40,463 nt of DNA from an uncultured Actinomycetes bacterium (GTDB taxonomy: Bacteria; Actinomycetota; Acidimicrobiia; Acidimicrobiales; SZUA-35). Below, one piece after another: positions 1 to 9,382 of the stretch. Below the pieces are notes generated by a model. That model was not told the DNA's origin, did not search any database, and worked only from the letters and a program-made list of their open reading frames with translations. The DNA lies in NCBI GenBank assembly GCA_902826025.1, contig CADEDH010000004.1, positions 107,913 through 148,375 of the forward strand, in the 5' to 3' direction. Positions within the stretch are counted from its first letter, which is position 1. Every line of letters starts with the position of its first letter. The position numbers and the translations under genes were made by a program.

Positions 1-1102
1 CCACCGTGGTGGGGGGCATGGTGGTGGTGGTTTCCGCCGGCTTGGTGAAGTCGATCGGCGGCGTCACCCCGTAGAGGATGTTGCGGGCCGAGATGTCGAG
101 GTACAGCCGGTCGTTGTTGTTGTCGTTCGACACCATGTCGTTGCCGATCTTCTTGGCCTGCTTGGCCGTGGTTCCCGGGGGCATCTGCACCAGGAACGAG
201 CCGAGGGTGTGGCCGGTGTGGGAGCCATCATTGTTGTTCGACACCATCGTGATCTTGTAGAGCCCGTTGCCCGTGTCTTCGGCCTGGGTCCACTCCTTGT
301 CGAGGGTGTGGGTGTAGCCGAGGTCGATGATGGTGTCGGGGCTCAGCGGGGTGGTGATGTTGCCGAACGGCTGGACCGAGTGGAGGTAGTGGTTGAGCTT
401 CATCTCCCGCTCCTTGCCCCCCATGGCCTCGAAGTCGACGCCGGCCAGCAGCGACAGCTTGGCCTGGGTCTGAGGGGTCAGGTTCTCCCAGTCGTTCAGC
501 TCCGTCAGCCGCTTGGCGACCCGGCGCTCCAGCTCCTCGCCCTTCACCTTGGGATCGTTCTTCTTGACGTCGCTGACGGCCTGCTCGATCACAGCCCGCA
601 GGCCGGTGATGGTGGAGCGGGCCTGGATCTGGCCCGGGGCCACCTCCTGGTAGGTGCCGTAGGCGCCCTGGTCGGGGGCCAGCAGCTTGGTCCCCAGCGA
701 AGCGGTCACGTGGTCGAGGTAGGTGTGGTAGTCCACCTGGTGAATGTGGTCGCCGTCGTTCTTCTCGGTGTTGCCGCCACCGCCACCGCCGCCGCCACCG
801 CCGCCACCGCCATTGTTGCCGCCGCCGTTGTCCTGCGGCTGCGGGGCGGCGGTGGTGCCGGGCGCCGCTTCCGTGGTGCCGGGCTGCACGGCGGCGAAGT
901 AGTCCAGATCGGCGGCCGGGAGGGCCATCGGGCTGAACTGGGCGAAGCGGGCGAGTTGCCCACCGGCGCCGGTTGCTTGGATCGCCGTCTCGACGTCTTC
1001 GGGATCTTTCTCCGAGACCTTCAAGGCTACGAGGCTGACTGCACCGACTAGAAGCCCGACGACCAACACGATGATCTGACGAGCAGCGGGATACCGACTC
1101 AC
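1..1102 (-). CDS. Membrane-anchored hypothetical protein with poly-Gly linker (C-terminus cut by window edge)
   Basis: I do not recognise the family. The frame opens at GTG 1102, preceded by a GGGGA stretch about 10 nt upstream, and runs off the left edge, so at least 367 residues are present. A single hydrophobic segment (about residues 9-27) follows a short basic N-terminus, which suggests a signal anchor with the bulk outside. A Thr/Ala/Pro-rich stretch then leads into a nearly pure Gly/Asn run (about residues 92-111). After it comes an Asn/Asp-rich globular region and another Thr-rich tract at the truncated end (ETTTTMPPTT). The two low-complexity linkers suggest a cell-wall-spanning protein. 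A promoter matching the -35/-10 pattern lies just upstream (1171-1199). Function unknown. Confidence 0.75.
   Translation of the reverse strand, partial: MSRYPAARQIIVLVVGLLVGAVSLVALKVSEKDPEDVETAIQATGAGGQLARFAQFSPMALPAADLDYFAAVQPGTTEAAPGTTAAPQPQDNGGGNNGGGGGGGGGGGGGNTEKNDGDHIHQVDYHTYLDHVTASLGTKLLAPDQGAYGTYQEVAPGQIQARSTITGLRAVIEQAVSDVKKNDPKVKGEELERRVAKRLTELNDWENLTPQTQAKLSLLAGVDFEAMGGKEREMKLNHYLHSVQPFGNITTPLSPDTIIDLGYTHTLDKEWTQAEDTGNGLYKITMVSNNNDGSHTGHTLGSFLVQMPPGTTAKQAKKIGNDMVSNDNNNDRLYLDISARNILYGVTPPIDFTKPAETTTTMPPTTV
772..829 (-). repeat. GGC/GGT codon tract encoding poly-Gly
   Basis: A run of GGN codons (seen as GCC/ACC on the plus strand) encodes a Gly run broken by Asn-Asn. It sits inside the membrane-anchored protein and looks like a flexible linker. 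Trinucleotide tracts of this kind can change length by slippage in steps of three without breaking the frame. Confidence 0.8.
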
Positions 1103-1170
1103 GACTGGGACCGTCCCCAAAAACCAATTCCGGAGATGTCCGCTCTCCGGAGGCCGGCTGCCCCGGGAGG

Positions 1171-1199
1171 AAGCTAGCAGCGCTCCGAGCGAATGTGAA
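1171..1199 (-). promoter_or_regulatory. Putative promoter of the poly-Gly membrane protein
   Basis: On the minus strand a TTCACA -35 box (1199-1194), a 17-nt spacer and a TAGCTT -10 box (1176-1171) precede the GTG at 1102. Transcription would start near 1164 and give a leader of about 60 nt. The call rests only on pattern and spacing. Confidence 0.45.
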
Positions 1200-1259
1200 G
1201 GTTATGCGTCACGATCCAGGCGCACTGGGTGAATATGCTCATGACCATCTGCCCATGAC

Positions 1260-2162
1260 CTATCCCCCAAGGAACTCGTTGCCCAGGCGGAGCAGCGCCT
1301 CCTGGGTGGCCGATGCCACCAGCTCGCCCGCCTCGTTCCACACGGTGGCCGTGGCAAGACCCCGCCCGTGCCCCACGGTCACGGCCCGCTGGTCGAGGAA
1401 GTGCCACTGGTTCAGGTCGAAGGGGCGGTGGAACCACATGGCGTGGTCGAGGCTGACGAACACCACGCCTTCGCTGCCCCAGGTGGCCCCCCAGGGCGCG
1501 GCCACGTTGTCGGCCAGCGACTCGTCACTTTGGTAGGCCAGGATGGCGGTCTGGAGGTGGTGGTCGGCCGGGAGCGGTGCGGCCGAGCGGAGCCAGAGCC
1601 GGATGCCCCGCGTGCCGGCGCCGGGCCCGCTGGCGGGCCGCCAGGGCGCCTCCACCGTCCTCAGGTCGAGCCCGTAGTCCCGCAGGGCCCACTCGGACGG
1701 GAGCGGCAGAGGGTCGAGCCCGGCCATCAGCTCGGCGTGGGTGGGTAGCGAGTCGGGGCGGGGTAGGCGAGCGAAATCAGGAGGCGGCTCGGCCGCCAGC
1801 GACGGGCCGCCCTCCTCCACGGCGAACGACGCCATCAGCTCGAACTGGGTGGCCCCGCCCTCTCCCTGGGAGGTGGTGACCCGGCGGGTGCCGAAGCTGC
1901 GGCCGTCTCGCACTCGTTCCACCTGGTGGATGTAGGGCAGGCCGGGCCGCCCGCCCCGCAGGAAGTAGGCGTGGAGAGAGTGGAGGCGGCGTTCGGGTTC
2001 CACCGTGGCCTGGGCCGCCGACACGGCCTGGCCCAGGAAATGTCCGCCGAAGGTGGCGTCGACCCCGTCGTTGCGCGAGCCGCGGCCCACGAACCGGTCG
2101 GGGCCGTCAGGCTCCACCGACACGGTGGCGATCAGATCGGCGACGGCGTCAACGGTGCTCAT
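1260..2162 (-). CDS. tesB: Acyl-CoA thioesterase II (TesB family)
   Basis: Predicted to hydrolyse acyl-CoA to free acid and CoA in the cytosol. The 300-residue length and double-hotdog layout fit TesB. The first hotdog carries FGGHFLGQAVSAA (about residues 38-50) and the HSLHAYFLRGG element (about residues 61-71). The second carries AYQSDES near residue 210, SLDHAMWFHRPF near 240, and the C-terminal SATQEALLR with the Gln expected in the Asp/Thr/Gln catalytic set. Start is the ATG at 2162. A second, unrelated single-hotdog thioesterase and an amidohydrolase lie immediately upstream on the same strand, so this is probably the last gene of an acyl-group-handling operon. Confidence 0.9.
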   Translation of the reverse strand: MSTVDAVADLIATVSVEPDGPDRFVGRGSRNDGVDATFGGHFLGQAVSAAQATVEPERRLHSLHAYFLRGGRPGLPYIHQVERVRDGRSFGTRRVTTSQGEGGATQFELMASFAVEEGGPSLAAEPPPDFARLPRPDSLPTHAELMAGLDPLPLPSEWALRDYGLDLRTVEAPWRPASGPGAGTRGIRLWLRSAAPLPADHHLQTAILAYQSDESLADNVAAPWGATWGSEGVVFVSLDHAMWFHRPFDLNQWHFLDQRAVTVGHGRGLATATVWNEAGELVASATQEALLRLGNEFLGG

Positions 2163-2224
2163 GCCTCGAAGCTAGTGCCCCGGGGCGGCTCGGTGCCCGG
2201 GCACCGAGCCGGTGAGACGAGGTT

Positions 2225-2698
2225 CTACCGGGTGGTGCTGGCGGCGGCGGCCAGCTCGGGGGGCAACGGGACGGGCCGGTGGGTGTCGGGATCCAGGTTC
2301 ACATGGGTCATGCGGGCGCTGACGCAGCGGGTACCGGCCCGGGTGATCTCGAAGGCGATCGTGAGGCTGGTGGTGCCTGCCTCGTCGACCCAGGTCCGCA
2401 GCTCGTAGGGATCGGCCAGCCCGAGTTGGGCGTGGTAGCTGATGTTGGCATTCACCACCGGGGTGATGGGCCACGGGCCGAGGCCCCGGGGGCGGAGGCC
2501 GAGGGCCAGGTACAGCTCGGCCTGGGCCCGGGTGAGCCAGGTGGTGACGGCGCCGTAGTAGATGAGGCCAGAGGAATCGGTGTCGGACAGGCGCACCCGC
2601 TCCTGCACCACGATGGCCGGTACGTCGCCCGGCCCCCCGGCCGGCTCGAATCGCACCGAACACCACTCGGGCCCCGGCATGGAATCTGACTCGGACAC
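2225..2698 (-). CDS. YbgC/4-hydroxybenzoyl-CoA-type thioesterase (single hotdog)
   Basis: A 157-residue acyl-CoA thioesterase. The diagnostic segment is RLSDTDSSGLIYYGAVTTW (about residues 37-55), the DxDxxGxxYYG motif that holds the catalytic Asp of the 4HBT/YbgC group. I chose GTG 2698 because GGAG lies 7 nt upstream; ATG 2680 is an in-frame alternative that would lose six residues. The open frame continues far upstream, but that part lies inside the amidohydrolase and reads like a shadow. The gene begins 23 nt after the amidohydrolase stop, so the two are probably cotranscribed. The physiological acyl-CoA is unknown. Confidence 0.85.
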   Translation of the reverse strand: MSESDSMPGPEWCSVRFEPAGGPGDVPAIVVQERVRLSDTDSSGLIYYGAVTTWLTRAQAELYLALGLRPRGLGPWPITPVVNANISYHAQLGLADPYELRTWVDEAGTTSLTIAFEITRAGTRCVSARMTHVNLDPDTHRPVPLPPELAAAASTTR

Positions 2699-2721
2699 GT
2701 GTCGGCTCCGTTGGTGCGGGG

Positions 2722-4482
2722 TCAGCGGGTGGGGCGGGCCACCCGGCCGGGGCGGGCGCCGGTGTCGGCATCGTGCTCCCGCACGGCCACCCCGTTGACC
2801 AGGGTGGCCACGTAGCCGGAGGCGAGCTGCAGGAACCGCTGGCCGCCGGCCGGCAGATCGTGGCGCAACTCGGGGCGGTGGATGTGGAGGCGGTCGAGGT
2901 CGACGATGTTGATGTCGGCCCGTTTGCCCACTTCCAGCGTGCCCCGGTCGGTGAACCCGTAGACCCGGGCCGGCACCCCGGTGGCCTTCGCCACCACGAG
3001 CTCGATCGGGAGCCGCTCGCCCCGGGTCCGGTCCCGCACCCAGTGGGTCAGGTGGAAGGTGGGGTTGGTCATGTCGCAGATGAAGTTCACGTGGGCCCCG
3101 GCGTCGGACAGGCCCGACACGGTGTTGGGGTCGGCCAGCATCTCCCGACACACGTCGAGGTTGCCCTCCACATAGTTCGCCCCGAACAGCACGTACACCG
3201 CTGTGCCGTCGTCGTCGAGCAGCCGGTCGTACAGGAACTCGGCCGGGTCCCGCCCCGCCGCCCGGGCCTGGGCCCCCAGCGCCTGGTCGAGCGTGGGCTC
3301 GTAGTCGATCGGGTCACCCATGGGGAACGTCCGGTCGAGCGCCATCCCGAACAGCGGGGGCAGGGCGTTCTCCATCGAGCCCGGCCGCTCGTCCCGAACG
3401 TCGCTCTCGGCCAGGATCGCCGCCTTGACCTCGGGCTTGGCCAACTCGGCCACCAGCGCCGCCAGCGGCAGGCCCTTCAGCTTCAGGTAGGTGGGGCGCT
3501 GCATGAACAGGTGATAGCCCCGCAGGGTGGTCAGCACGGTGCCACCTCGGGGCGCCACCATCGGGTGGAGGCGGGCCCCGGCTGCGTTCTCCTCGCCCGA
3601 GATCGACAGGGCGTGACGCCAGGCGTCTTCCGGCAGGTTGGTCTGGAAGGTGGAGAACACGACGGGCACTCCGCTGGTCCGGGACAGGCGGCCCAGCATC
3701 CGCACCTCCTCGGCCACCGTGGCCTGCTCCTTCTTGGGCCCCATGTACTCGCCGACGGCGCTGGCCGGGATGGCCTGGAAGACCGCCCCGCCGCCCCGGC
3801 GGATCCCCTCGGCGATACCGGCCAGCTCCTCCTCGGGGGCGAACGTGCCCGGCACGGCGTAGCCCGACATGGCCCGGTGGCCCCGGATCCGGGAGGTCGA
3901 GAAGCCGGCGGCGCCGGCGGCCACCGCCTCCTCCACCAGCTTGGCCATCAGGTCCAGATCCTCGGCCGTGCAGTCCTTCGACCGGACCGCCCGCTCCCCC
4001 ATCACGTAGAACCGCAGGGCCCCGTGGGCGATCTGGGCCGAGACGTCGAGCGACCACTGCCGCCGGTCGAGGAACTGGAGGTACTCGGGGAACGACTCCC
4101 ACTCTCCCCACGGCATGCCCTCGTACAGGGCGGTACCGGGGATGTCCTCCACTCCCTCCATCAGGTCGATCAGGTCGGGGATGGCGCCGGGCGGGGCCGG
4201 GGCGAAGCCGACCCCGCAGTTGCCCATCACCACCGTGGTCACCCCGTTGGCGCTCGACCCTTCGAGCTGGTCGTCCCAGGTCACCTGGCCGTCGTAGTGG
4301 GTATGGGCGTCGACCCAACCAGGGGTCACCACCGCCCCGTCGGCGTCGAAGGTGCGACGGGCCTGTCCGTCGACCTGGCCGATCTCCACGATCCGGCCGT
4401 CGGTGATGGCGATGTCGCCGGTGAAGGGCCCGTTGCCGGTGCCGTCGACAACGGTCCCGGCCTTGATGATTGCGTCGAACAT
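2722..4482 (-). CDS. N-acyl-D-amino-acid deacylase family amidohydrolase
   Basis: A 586-residue metal-dependent hydrolase of the amidohydrolase superfamily (COG3653-like), expected to cleave an N-acyl or cyclic amide bond. The N-terminal beta-sandwich ([23 protein letters not shown]) is followed by [12 protein letters not shown] (about residues 55-66), the first metal-binding Hx[13 protein letters not shown] (about residues 84-95) is the Cys-containing motif typical of D-aminoacylases. A DAGAHVNF motif (about residue 460) and a C-terminal [12 protein letters not shown] segment close the sandwich. Start is ATG 4482. It is first in a run with two thioesterases, which fits removal or recycling of acyl groups. 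The exact substrate cannot be read from sequence. Confidence 0.88.
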   Translation of the reverse strand: MFDAIIKAGTVVDGTGNGPFTGDIAITDGRIVEIGQVDGQARRTFDADGAVVTPGWVDAHTHYDGQVTWDDQLEGSSANGVTTVVMGNCGVGFAPAPPGAIPDLIDLMEGVEDIPGTALYEGMPWGEWESFPEYLQFLDRRQWSLDVSAQIAHGALRFYVMGERAVRSKDCTAEDLDLMAKLVEEAVAAGAAGFSTSRIRGHRAMSGYAVPGTFAPEEELAGIAEGIRRGGGAVFQAIPASAVGEYMGPKKEQATVAEEVRMLGRLSRTSGVPVVFSTFQTNLPEDAWRHALSISGEENAAGARLHPMVAPRGGTVLTTLRGYHLFMQRPTYLKLKGLPLAALVAELAKPEVKAAILAESDVRDERPGSMENALPPLFGMALDRTFPMGDPIDYEPTLDQALGAQARAAGRDPAEFLYDRLLDDDGTAVYVLFGANYVEGNLDVCREMLADPNTVSGLSDAGAHVNFICDMTNPTFHLTHWVRDRTRGERLPIELVVAKATGVPARVYGFTDRGTLEVGKRADINIVDLDRLHIHRPELRHDLPAGGQRFLQLASGYVATLVNGVAVREHDADTGARPGRVARPTR

Positions 4483-4683
4483 GTTCCCACTCCTGGTCGA
4501 CGGGCGTGCGTTCTTCGCGACGCTACCGGCGCCGAGGTTCCCGGGTCAGATCCCGGCCCCATCCGACCCTCGCCGGCGCCGCCCGGCTTCCCCGGGCACT
4601 GAAGGTGCGGGTCGTATACACTCGGTGGTCGCTCGTTCGCCACGCCGGTGTCCGCCCACCGGTCGGAGGTGGTTAGCCCGATC

Positions 4684-6006
4684 GTGGAAGTCTGGACCTC
4701 GCACGGAGACCTGCTCCGCTGGTGGCGCTCGGAGATAGCCGGGCTCACCCAACAGCAGGCAGCCGAACGTCTCAACGTGCAGCCCAGCGCGTTGTCGAAC
4801 TGGGAACGGGGCACCCGGGCGATCTCGCTCGACCTGGAAGACGTCGACAGCGCCCTCAAGGGCGACCGGGCGCTACACGGTCTGTTGTGGGGCTTCGGCA
4901 CCCCGGGAGGCCTGGAGCCGGGGCGGGTGTGGACCAAGGTCTTCGCCGGGCCGTCGGCCCCGGTGTGGATGTGGGTGCGATCGGCCAGCCCCCGGATCGA
5001 GCTGGCGGCCGAGTGGGGTGTCGCCCGCCTGGAGACCACGCTGGAACTGGGGCCCAACGGTGCGTTCATCACCAACAGCGTCTCGGTACCCGACTCCCCG
5101 GTGGTCATCCAGACCGATCAGCCGGTGTGGGTCCACTTCGGCTGGGGCGAGCTGCCGCCCGACGTGCCCGGGGCGCCCGTCATCCCGGCCGTCACCCTGC
5201 TGATCCCGAGCTCGGCCGACGGGGCGTTCATGCACATGTTCCGCACCAACCTTTCGGCCAGCCTGCAGGCCGACGCCGACGATCCCGGCCGCCGGGCCGG
5301 CCACCTGCCGGCCTCGGCCCTGGGCTTCGCCCGCCCCACCGGGCCGCGGGGCGAGCCGCCCCTGCTGTGGCCACCGGCCCCCGAGGGGATCGACGCTGTG
5401 GAACGGGCCCGCTACACCCGGCTGCGCACAGCCCGGGGCCTGTCGCTGCCCGGTCTGTCCGACCGGCTGGCCGGCACCACCGACCTGGAGGCCAGCCGCG
5501 ACACCCTGCGCCGGTTCGAGACCGACGTCGGTCAGCCCCACCATCCGATGCTGCCGGTGGCCCTCGATCATGCGCTGGGGGCCGAGGGCCGGCTCGCCGT
5601 GCTCCAGATCCGGTCGGGCCAGGGCCCGGGGGCCGTGTACTTCCCGCCGTACTGGCGGGGACCGGTGTGGTTGGCGCTGAACACGGCCGAGGTGAACACG
5701 GCCGAGGGGGCGCACGGGAGCGGCCGCAACATCGTGCTCCAGCGGGGAAAGTGGCAGCGCACCGTCACGCTGGCCCGGGCCGGGGCGTTGGTGTCGTTCC
5801 ACTGGTTCGATCCGGCGGTGCCGCTGCGGGTCGAAACCGACCCCGGCGTGTCGTGGGCGGTCGGCGTGGGTCGGCGGGCCGGCGCCGTACCGATCGACCA
5901 GAACTGGGCTCCGAGCAGCTACGAAGTGGCCCGGGATGCCGTGAAGACGGTCGAGCAGGCCATCCTGGCTGCCGCCGACCGGGTGAATCCACCCGACGGC
6001 TGCTGA
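4684..6006 (+). CDS. Large XRE-type regulator with two HTH motifs
   Basis: Predicted DNA-binding protein. An N-terminal Cro/C1-type HTH (SEIAGLTQQQAAERLNVQPS, then ALSNWERGTR) lies in the first 50 residues. A second, more divergent one (RYTRLRTARGLSLPGLSDRL, then TLRRFETDVGQP) lies near residues 240-290. Between and after them are about 180 and 150 residues with no family I recognise, rich in beta-like Trp/Val segments and perhaps ligand-sensing. I prefer GTG 4684 because GGAGGT lies 13 nt upstream. GTG 4648 is in frame and adds 12 residues but has no ribosome site. It diverges from the amidohydrolase operon and may control it, which is inference from position only. Confidence 0.8.
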   Translation: MEVWTSHGDLLRWWRSEIAGLTQQQAAERLNVQPSALSNWERGTRAISLDLEDVDSALKGDRALHGLLWGFGTPGGLEPGRVWTKVFAGPSAPVWMWVRSASPRIELAAEWGVARLETTLELGPNGAFITNSVSVPDSPVVIQTDQPVWVHFGWGELPPDVPGAPVIPAVTLLIPSSADGAFMHMFRTNLSASLQADADDPGRRAGHLPASALGFARPTGPRGEPPLLWPPAPEGIDAVERARYTRLRTARGLSLPGLSDRLAGTTDLEASRDTLRRFETDVGQPHHPMLPVALDHALGAEGRLAVLQIRSGQGPGAVYFPPYWRGPVWLALNTAEVNTAEGAHGSGRNIVLQRGKWQRTVTLARAGALVSFHWFDPAVPLRVETDPGVSWAVGVGRRAGAVPIDQNWAPSSYEVARDAVKTVEQAILAAADRVNPPDGC

Positions 6007-6017
6007 CACCGTTGCAG

Positions 6018-6035
6018 CCGGGCCGGCACCGGCCC
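6018..6035. terminator. Hairpin just after the XRE-type regulator
   Basis: A perfect inverted repeat GGGCCGG-CA-CCGGCCC (6020-6035) begins 14 nt after the stop codon. There is no U-tract, which is common for actinobacterial terminators. It probably ends transcription of the regulator. Confidence 0.5.
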
Positions 6036-6355
6036 TGACCAGCGCATGTGACGATCCGGCGCATCACGCTGGACGGCCCATCGATCCTGGCGTTGAGTGT
6101 GACCCAGGAGACGGCCCCTGGGGGTCGACCACCGACCAGCCACGGGCGACCAGGGCGACTGATGGTCGGGCTCTCTGGCAAGAGTGGAGCGACGCGCCCG
6201 ATATGGGAGTGCCAGCACGCGGTTGTTTGCTGACACCTACCCGCCGCAGTGGGCGCATCGCTCCACCCCAGAGCGACGCTACCCCGGCTGGCTTACGGCG
6301 TCGAGAGGCTTGCGCCGTCCTGTGAGGTGAAATCAGTTCGTTCTGAAGCTGCGGC
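6036..6355. other. Gene-free stretch between convergent genes
   Basis: About 320 nt between the regulator and the flavoprotein, which point at each other. I see no convincing reading frame on either strand, no tRNA-like fold and no repeats. A 6-bp hairpin CCCAGG...CCTGGG (6103-6122) could terminate the flavoprotein operon but lies more than 230 nt from its stop. Confidence 0.5.
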
Positions 6356-7285
6356 TCACGAGCGGGTCGACGACAGGAACGAGGCGATCGCGGTCGCAGC
6401 CTGTCTGCCATCGGCGGCGGCGGCCACCGCCCGCTGGGCCGCCCCCCGACGGACGTCGCCCGCGGCGAACAAGCCGGGCGGGGCACCGGGCACGGCGAGG
6501 GCGTCGTCGGTTGGTATCCGACCCTCGGGATCGAGTGACACCAGGCTGGCCACCAGCTCACTGTTGGGTACCGGGTCGAGGGCGCCGAACACGCCGGCGG
6601 CGGCGATGACGGCCCCGCCCCCGATCTCGACGCCCGTCACCCGGGCACCGTCGCTGTCCACCGTCACGGCGGTGACCGTGCTCCCGGTGCGTACCTCCAC
6701 CGGGCCGGCGGCCAGCGCCGCCTCGACCCAGCTGGCACCGGCTTCTGGCTCGGATCCGGCCACCACCACGGTGACCGATGCCGCCAGGTCGGCCAACGTA
6801 CGGGCCTCGGCGAAGGCCACCGGGCCGTCGCCCACCACCACCACCGGCTGGCCGGCGAACAGCCCGCCGTCGCACACGGCGCAGTAGGAGACGCCCCTTC
6901 CCTCCAGCGTGCCGTCGCCGTCACGGTCGCCGGGCAAGCGGCGGGGCCGGCACCCGGTGGCCACCAGCACCGCCCGGGCCCGGATCGCCTCCCCTTCGCC
7001 GTCCACCGGCACCATCCACCCGCCGTCTCCCCAGGTGGGGGTACCGGCCCGGCCCATCGTCACCGCCGCCCCAGCCGACAGGGCGTCGTCACCCAGGTCG
7101 GCGGCCAGGTCCCAACCGGCGATGCCCGTCGGGTGATGGGGATGGTCGGGCAGATGGTCGACGTTGATCAGGGCGCCGCCGATGCCCAATGGGTCCACCA
7201 GCGTCACGGTGAAGCCCTCGGCGGCGAGGCGGGCCGCAGCCGTGGCCCCGGCCGGGCCCCCGCCCAGCACCACCACGTCGATCAC
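6356..7285 (-). CDS. Thioredoxin-reductase-like FAD/NAD(P)-dependent oxidoreductase
   Basis: A 309-residue flavoprotein with the size and layout of low-molecular-weight thioredoxin reductase. The FAD-binding [14 protein letters not shown] lies at residues 4-17. [15 protein letters not shown] (near residue 135) holds the redox CxxC pair, followed by the NAD(P) Rossmann motif [14 protein letters not shown]. Near the C-terminus is [22 protein letters not shown], the FAD-binding GD motif. I chose GTG 7285 because GGGAGGGGG lies 5 nt upstream. It is the last gene behind a UGSC selenoprotein and two paralogous proteins (88-nt gap), so it may supply electrons to the selenoprotein. That link is inference from gene order. 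Confidence 0.88.
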   Translation of the reverse strand: MIDVVVLGGGPAGATAAARLAAEGFTVTLVDPLGIGGALINVDHLPDHPHHPTGIAGWDLAADLGDDALSAGAAVTMGRAGTPTWGDGGWMVPVDGEGEAIRARAVLVATGCRPRRLPGDRDGDGTLEGRGVSYCAVCDGGLFAGQPVVVVGDGPVAFAEARTLADLAASVTVVVAGSEPEAGASWVEAALAAGPVEVRTGSTVTAVTVDSDGARVTGVEIGGGAVIAAAGVFGALDPVPNSELVASLVSLDPEGRIPTDDALAVPGAPPGLFAAGDVRRGAAQRAVAAAADGRQAATAIASFLSSTRS

Positions 7286-7373
7286 GTCAGCCCCCTCCCG
7301 CTCTCGAACTGTGGCGCCCGGTGCTGCATTCTGCGCGCTGGGGCCACAGTTCGCCTTCCCGCCGGCCGGCCCA

Positions 7374-8312
7374 TCACCCGACGGCCCGGGTGACCAGCTC
7401 CGAGCCGCCACCCCAGCCCGGCACGACCGTCGCCTTGACCCCGGTACCCCCGGTCACCACCACCAGCGGCTGCCGACCGGTGCCGGCCGCCGCCACCTCG
7501 GCCCGCAGCCTGGCCTCGCTCCAACCGTGGCGGTGGAGGAACCCGGCCGATTCGGGTGGCAGCAGCACAACGTCGGCCGGGGCGGCCAGGCCGGCCGTCA
7601 CCTGGCCCAGGCGCCGGGCCACGGCGTCCGGGGTCGACGACGGCAGCACGACCTCGGCGTTGCCCACACCAGCGAACACGGTGACGCAGCCCGGGCCCGG
7701 CCCGCCGGGAGGGGCCCAGGGATCGTCGGCCCGGTTCGCCGCCACCAGCCACGTGTACTTGCCGGGGTGGCCCTGGGTGGCCATGTCGCCTTCACCCGGC
7801 GCACACTGGCCCACGCCCTGGAGTACGAGCCGGATGGCCCGCCCGATCGTGGCATTGGCCCGAGTGCCGGGGCCCAGCGAATTGGGCCCCGGATTGAGGC
7901 CGAACCGGGGCACGGCGTCGCCGGCCACCATCACCAGGGGGGCGGCCGCCCCCGTGGTGGCCTGCACGCCGAGCAGATTGAACGCCGGATCGACCAGGGC
8001 GTCGACGGCCGCCGCCACCAGCGGCAGCGAACCGATCGGGGCCCCGGCCAGCACGGCGCAGGCCGCCAGGTCCCACCAGGTGGGCACGGCGAAGGCGATC
8101 GGCACCGGACCGCCAACCGCCTCGGTATCGGCCTCGGGACCGCCGGCTCCGGCGGCCAGGTGGTCCTCGATCGCCTGGTCGTCCGGTCGGATCAGGGGCA
8201 ACCCATCGCCCAGGCCGGTGCCCTCGAGGAACACCACTCCGGCCGGCTGCCCCGGCCGGCTCTCGGCCTCGGCGACCAGGGCCTCCTCCAGTCGTTCCCG
8301 GAACGTCTCCAC
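7374..8312 (-). CDS. Shorter paralogue of the adjacent UGSC-operon protein, function unknown
   Basis: A 312-residue protein that I cannot assign to a named family. It is clearly homologous to its upstream neighbour (8318-9382). Shared blocks include [11 protein letters not shown] against [24 protein letters not shown] against DPALNLNAIQSTT, and [13 protein letters not shown] against GDGDRATQGSPAK. Both also carry an IGRA[IL]RL helix after a Gly/Pro-rich LGPG or FGPG turn. Its N-terminus is reduced relative to the neighbour and its C-terminal third differs. The start is GTG 8312, 5 nt after the previous stop, with GAGG just upstream; the open frame further upstream overlaps the neighbour and is a shadow. 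No signal peptide or membrane segment is evident. Confidence 0.8.
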   Translation of the reverse strand: METFRERLEEALVAEAESRPGQPAGVVFLEGTGLGDGLPLIRPDDQAIEDHLAAGAGGPEADTEAVGGPVPIAFAVPTWWDLAACAVLAGAPIGSLPLVAAAVDALVDPAFNLLGVQATTGAAAPLVMVAGDAVPRFGLNPGPNSLGPGTRANATIGRAIRLVLQGVGQCAPGEGDMATQGHPGKYTWLVAANRADDPWAPPGGPGPGCVTVFAGVGNAEVVLPSSTPDAVARRLGQVTAGLAAPADVVLLPPESAGFLHRHGWSEARLRAEVAAAGTGRQPLVVVTGGTGVKATVVPGWGGGSELVTRAVG

Positions 8313-8317
8313 CGGCC

Positions 8318-9382
8318 TCAGATCTCGAGGAGCCGGTGGACGGGGCGGGTGTCGCCCCCGAACGTGGGCATCCAGCACGAGTGCTTGCCCGGCCCACCGG
8401 CCACGATCACCTGGATGTTCTCCGGCTTGGTGGTGATGGGGGCCTCGCCCGTCTCCGAGTCGATCAGCTTGGCCACCCGCCGCTGGTAGGCCCCGTCGGC
8501 CATCCACTCGGGCGACAGCTTGGCAATCGGGAACCGGGCGTGCTCCCACACGAATCGCTGGACGTCGGACTTGGAGTAGCCCGACACCGCCACCTGGTGG
8601 GCATGCTCGGGCCCGAAGGCCAGGATCGGGTAGCCCGAGTTGGACAGGATGTTGTTGCTACCGGCCTGGGCCATGGCCCCGGCGATCGTGGTGAGCACGC
8701 CGAGGCCGCTGATCGAATAGTGGTCCTGGATGTTGTGGGGCCCCTCGCAGGCGATGGCGGTGAGCACACTGTCGGTGGCCTTGAACCCGTGGTCGGTGTG
8801 GTACGGGGCCCACGGCGACTCCTCGACGTTCTCGGCGATGCAGTAGCCGATCTTGGCCGGGCTGCCCTGGGTGGCCCGGTCTCCGTCTCCCGGGGAACCG
8901 CCGCCGATGTTGAGCAGGGCCAGACGCAGGGCGCGCCCGATGGCCAGGTTGCCCCGCAGGCCGGGGCCGGGCCCGAAGCACCCGGGCCCCGACTGGACCC
9001 CGGCCTTCTGGGCCACCGGACCGCTGAGCAACAACAGGATGGCTGTGGGGTGGGTGGTGGACTGGATGGCGTTGAGGTTCAGGGCCGGGTCGGCCACCGC
9101 CTCCACCGCTGCCAGCACGATCGGGAAGTCCTCGGCCCGGCAGCCCGCCATCACGGCGTTGGCCGCGATCCGCTCCACCGTGGCCTCCCCGTTGCGGGGG
9201 GCGAGGGTGGCCACCACGTCGTCGGGCGCCCGACCGGCGGCGCCGACGAAGCGCTCCACCCGGTCCGTGGTGGGCGGGATGATGGGGAGGCCGTCGCTCC
9301 AGCCCCGCATCTCGTAGTAGGCCTGGATGGTCTCCAGGTCGTCGTCGAGCTCGACGGTGGGAACGTGGTTGGTGTCGGTCAC
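8318..9382 (-). CDS. Conserved protein coupled to the UGSC selenoprotein, function unknown
   Basis: A 354-residue soluble-looking protein. Notable blocks are GWSDGLPIIPPTTDRVERF (about residues 32-50), DPALNLNAIQSTTHPTA, SGPGCFGPGPGLRGN and GDGDRATQGSPAKIGYCIAE. A C-terminal GGPGKHSCWMPTFGGDTRPV follows. Five Cys residues sit in or near these blocks, but none forms a CxxC. Its GTG start overlaps the TGA stop of the selenoprotein by 4 nt (GTGA), so translation is probably coupled. The gene behind it is a diverged copy. I do not recognise the fold. Position suggests it is a substrate-handling or partner protein for the selenoenzyme, which is inference. Confidence 0.85.
   Translation of the reverse strand: MTDTNHVPTVELDDDLETIQAYYEMRGWSDGLPIIPPTTDRVERFVGAAGRAPDDVVATLAPRNGEATVERIAANAVMAGCRAEDFPIVLAAVEAVADPALNLNAIQSTTHPTAILLLLSGPVAQKAGVQSGPGCFGPGPGLRGNLAIGRALRLALLNIGGGSPGDGDRATQGSPAKIGYCIAENVEESPWAPYHTDHGFKATDSVLTAIACEGPHNIQDHYSISGLGVLTTIAGAMAQAGSNNILSNSGYPILAFGPEHAHQVAVSGYSKSDVQRFVWEHARFPIAKLSPEWMADGAYQRRVAKLIDSETGEAPITTKPENIQVIVAGGPGKHSCWMPTFGGDTRPVHRLLEI

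Noticed and set aside
772..829. Repeat tract as a CRISPR or VNTR locus
   Set aside because: It is a codon run for poly-Gly inside a reading frame, with no spacers or repeat units longer than three bases.
2773..4602. Open frame of about 609 codons opposite the amidohydrolase
   Set aside because: Antisense shadow; the minus strand has intact metal-binding motifs and GC-rich third positions.
6036..6355. Short frames and a possible RNA gene in the gap
   Set aside because: No ribosome site, family similarity, tRNA fold or strong promoter; only small hairpins.
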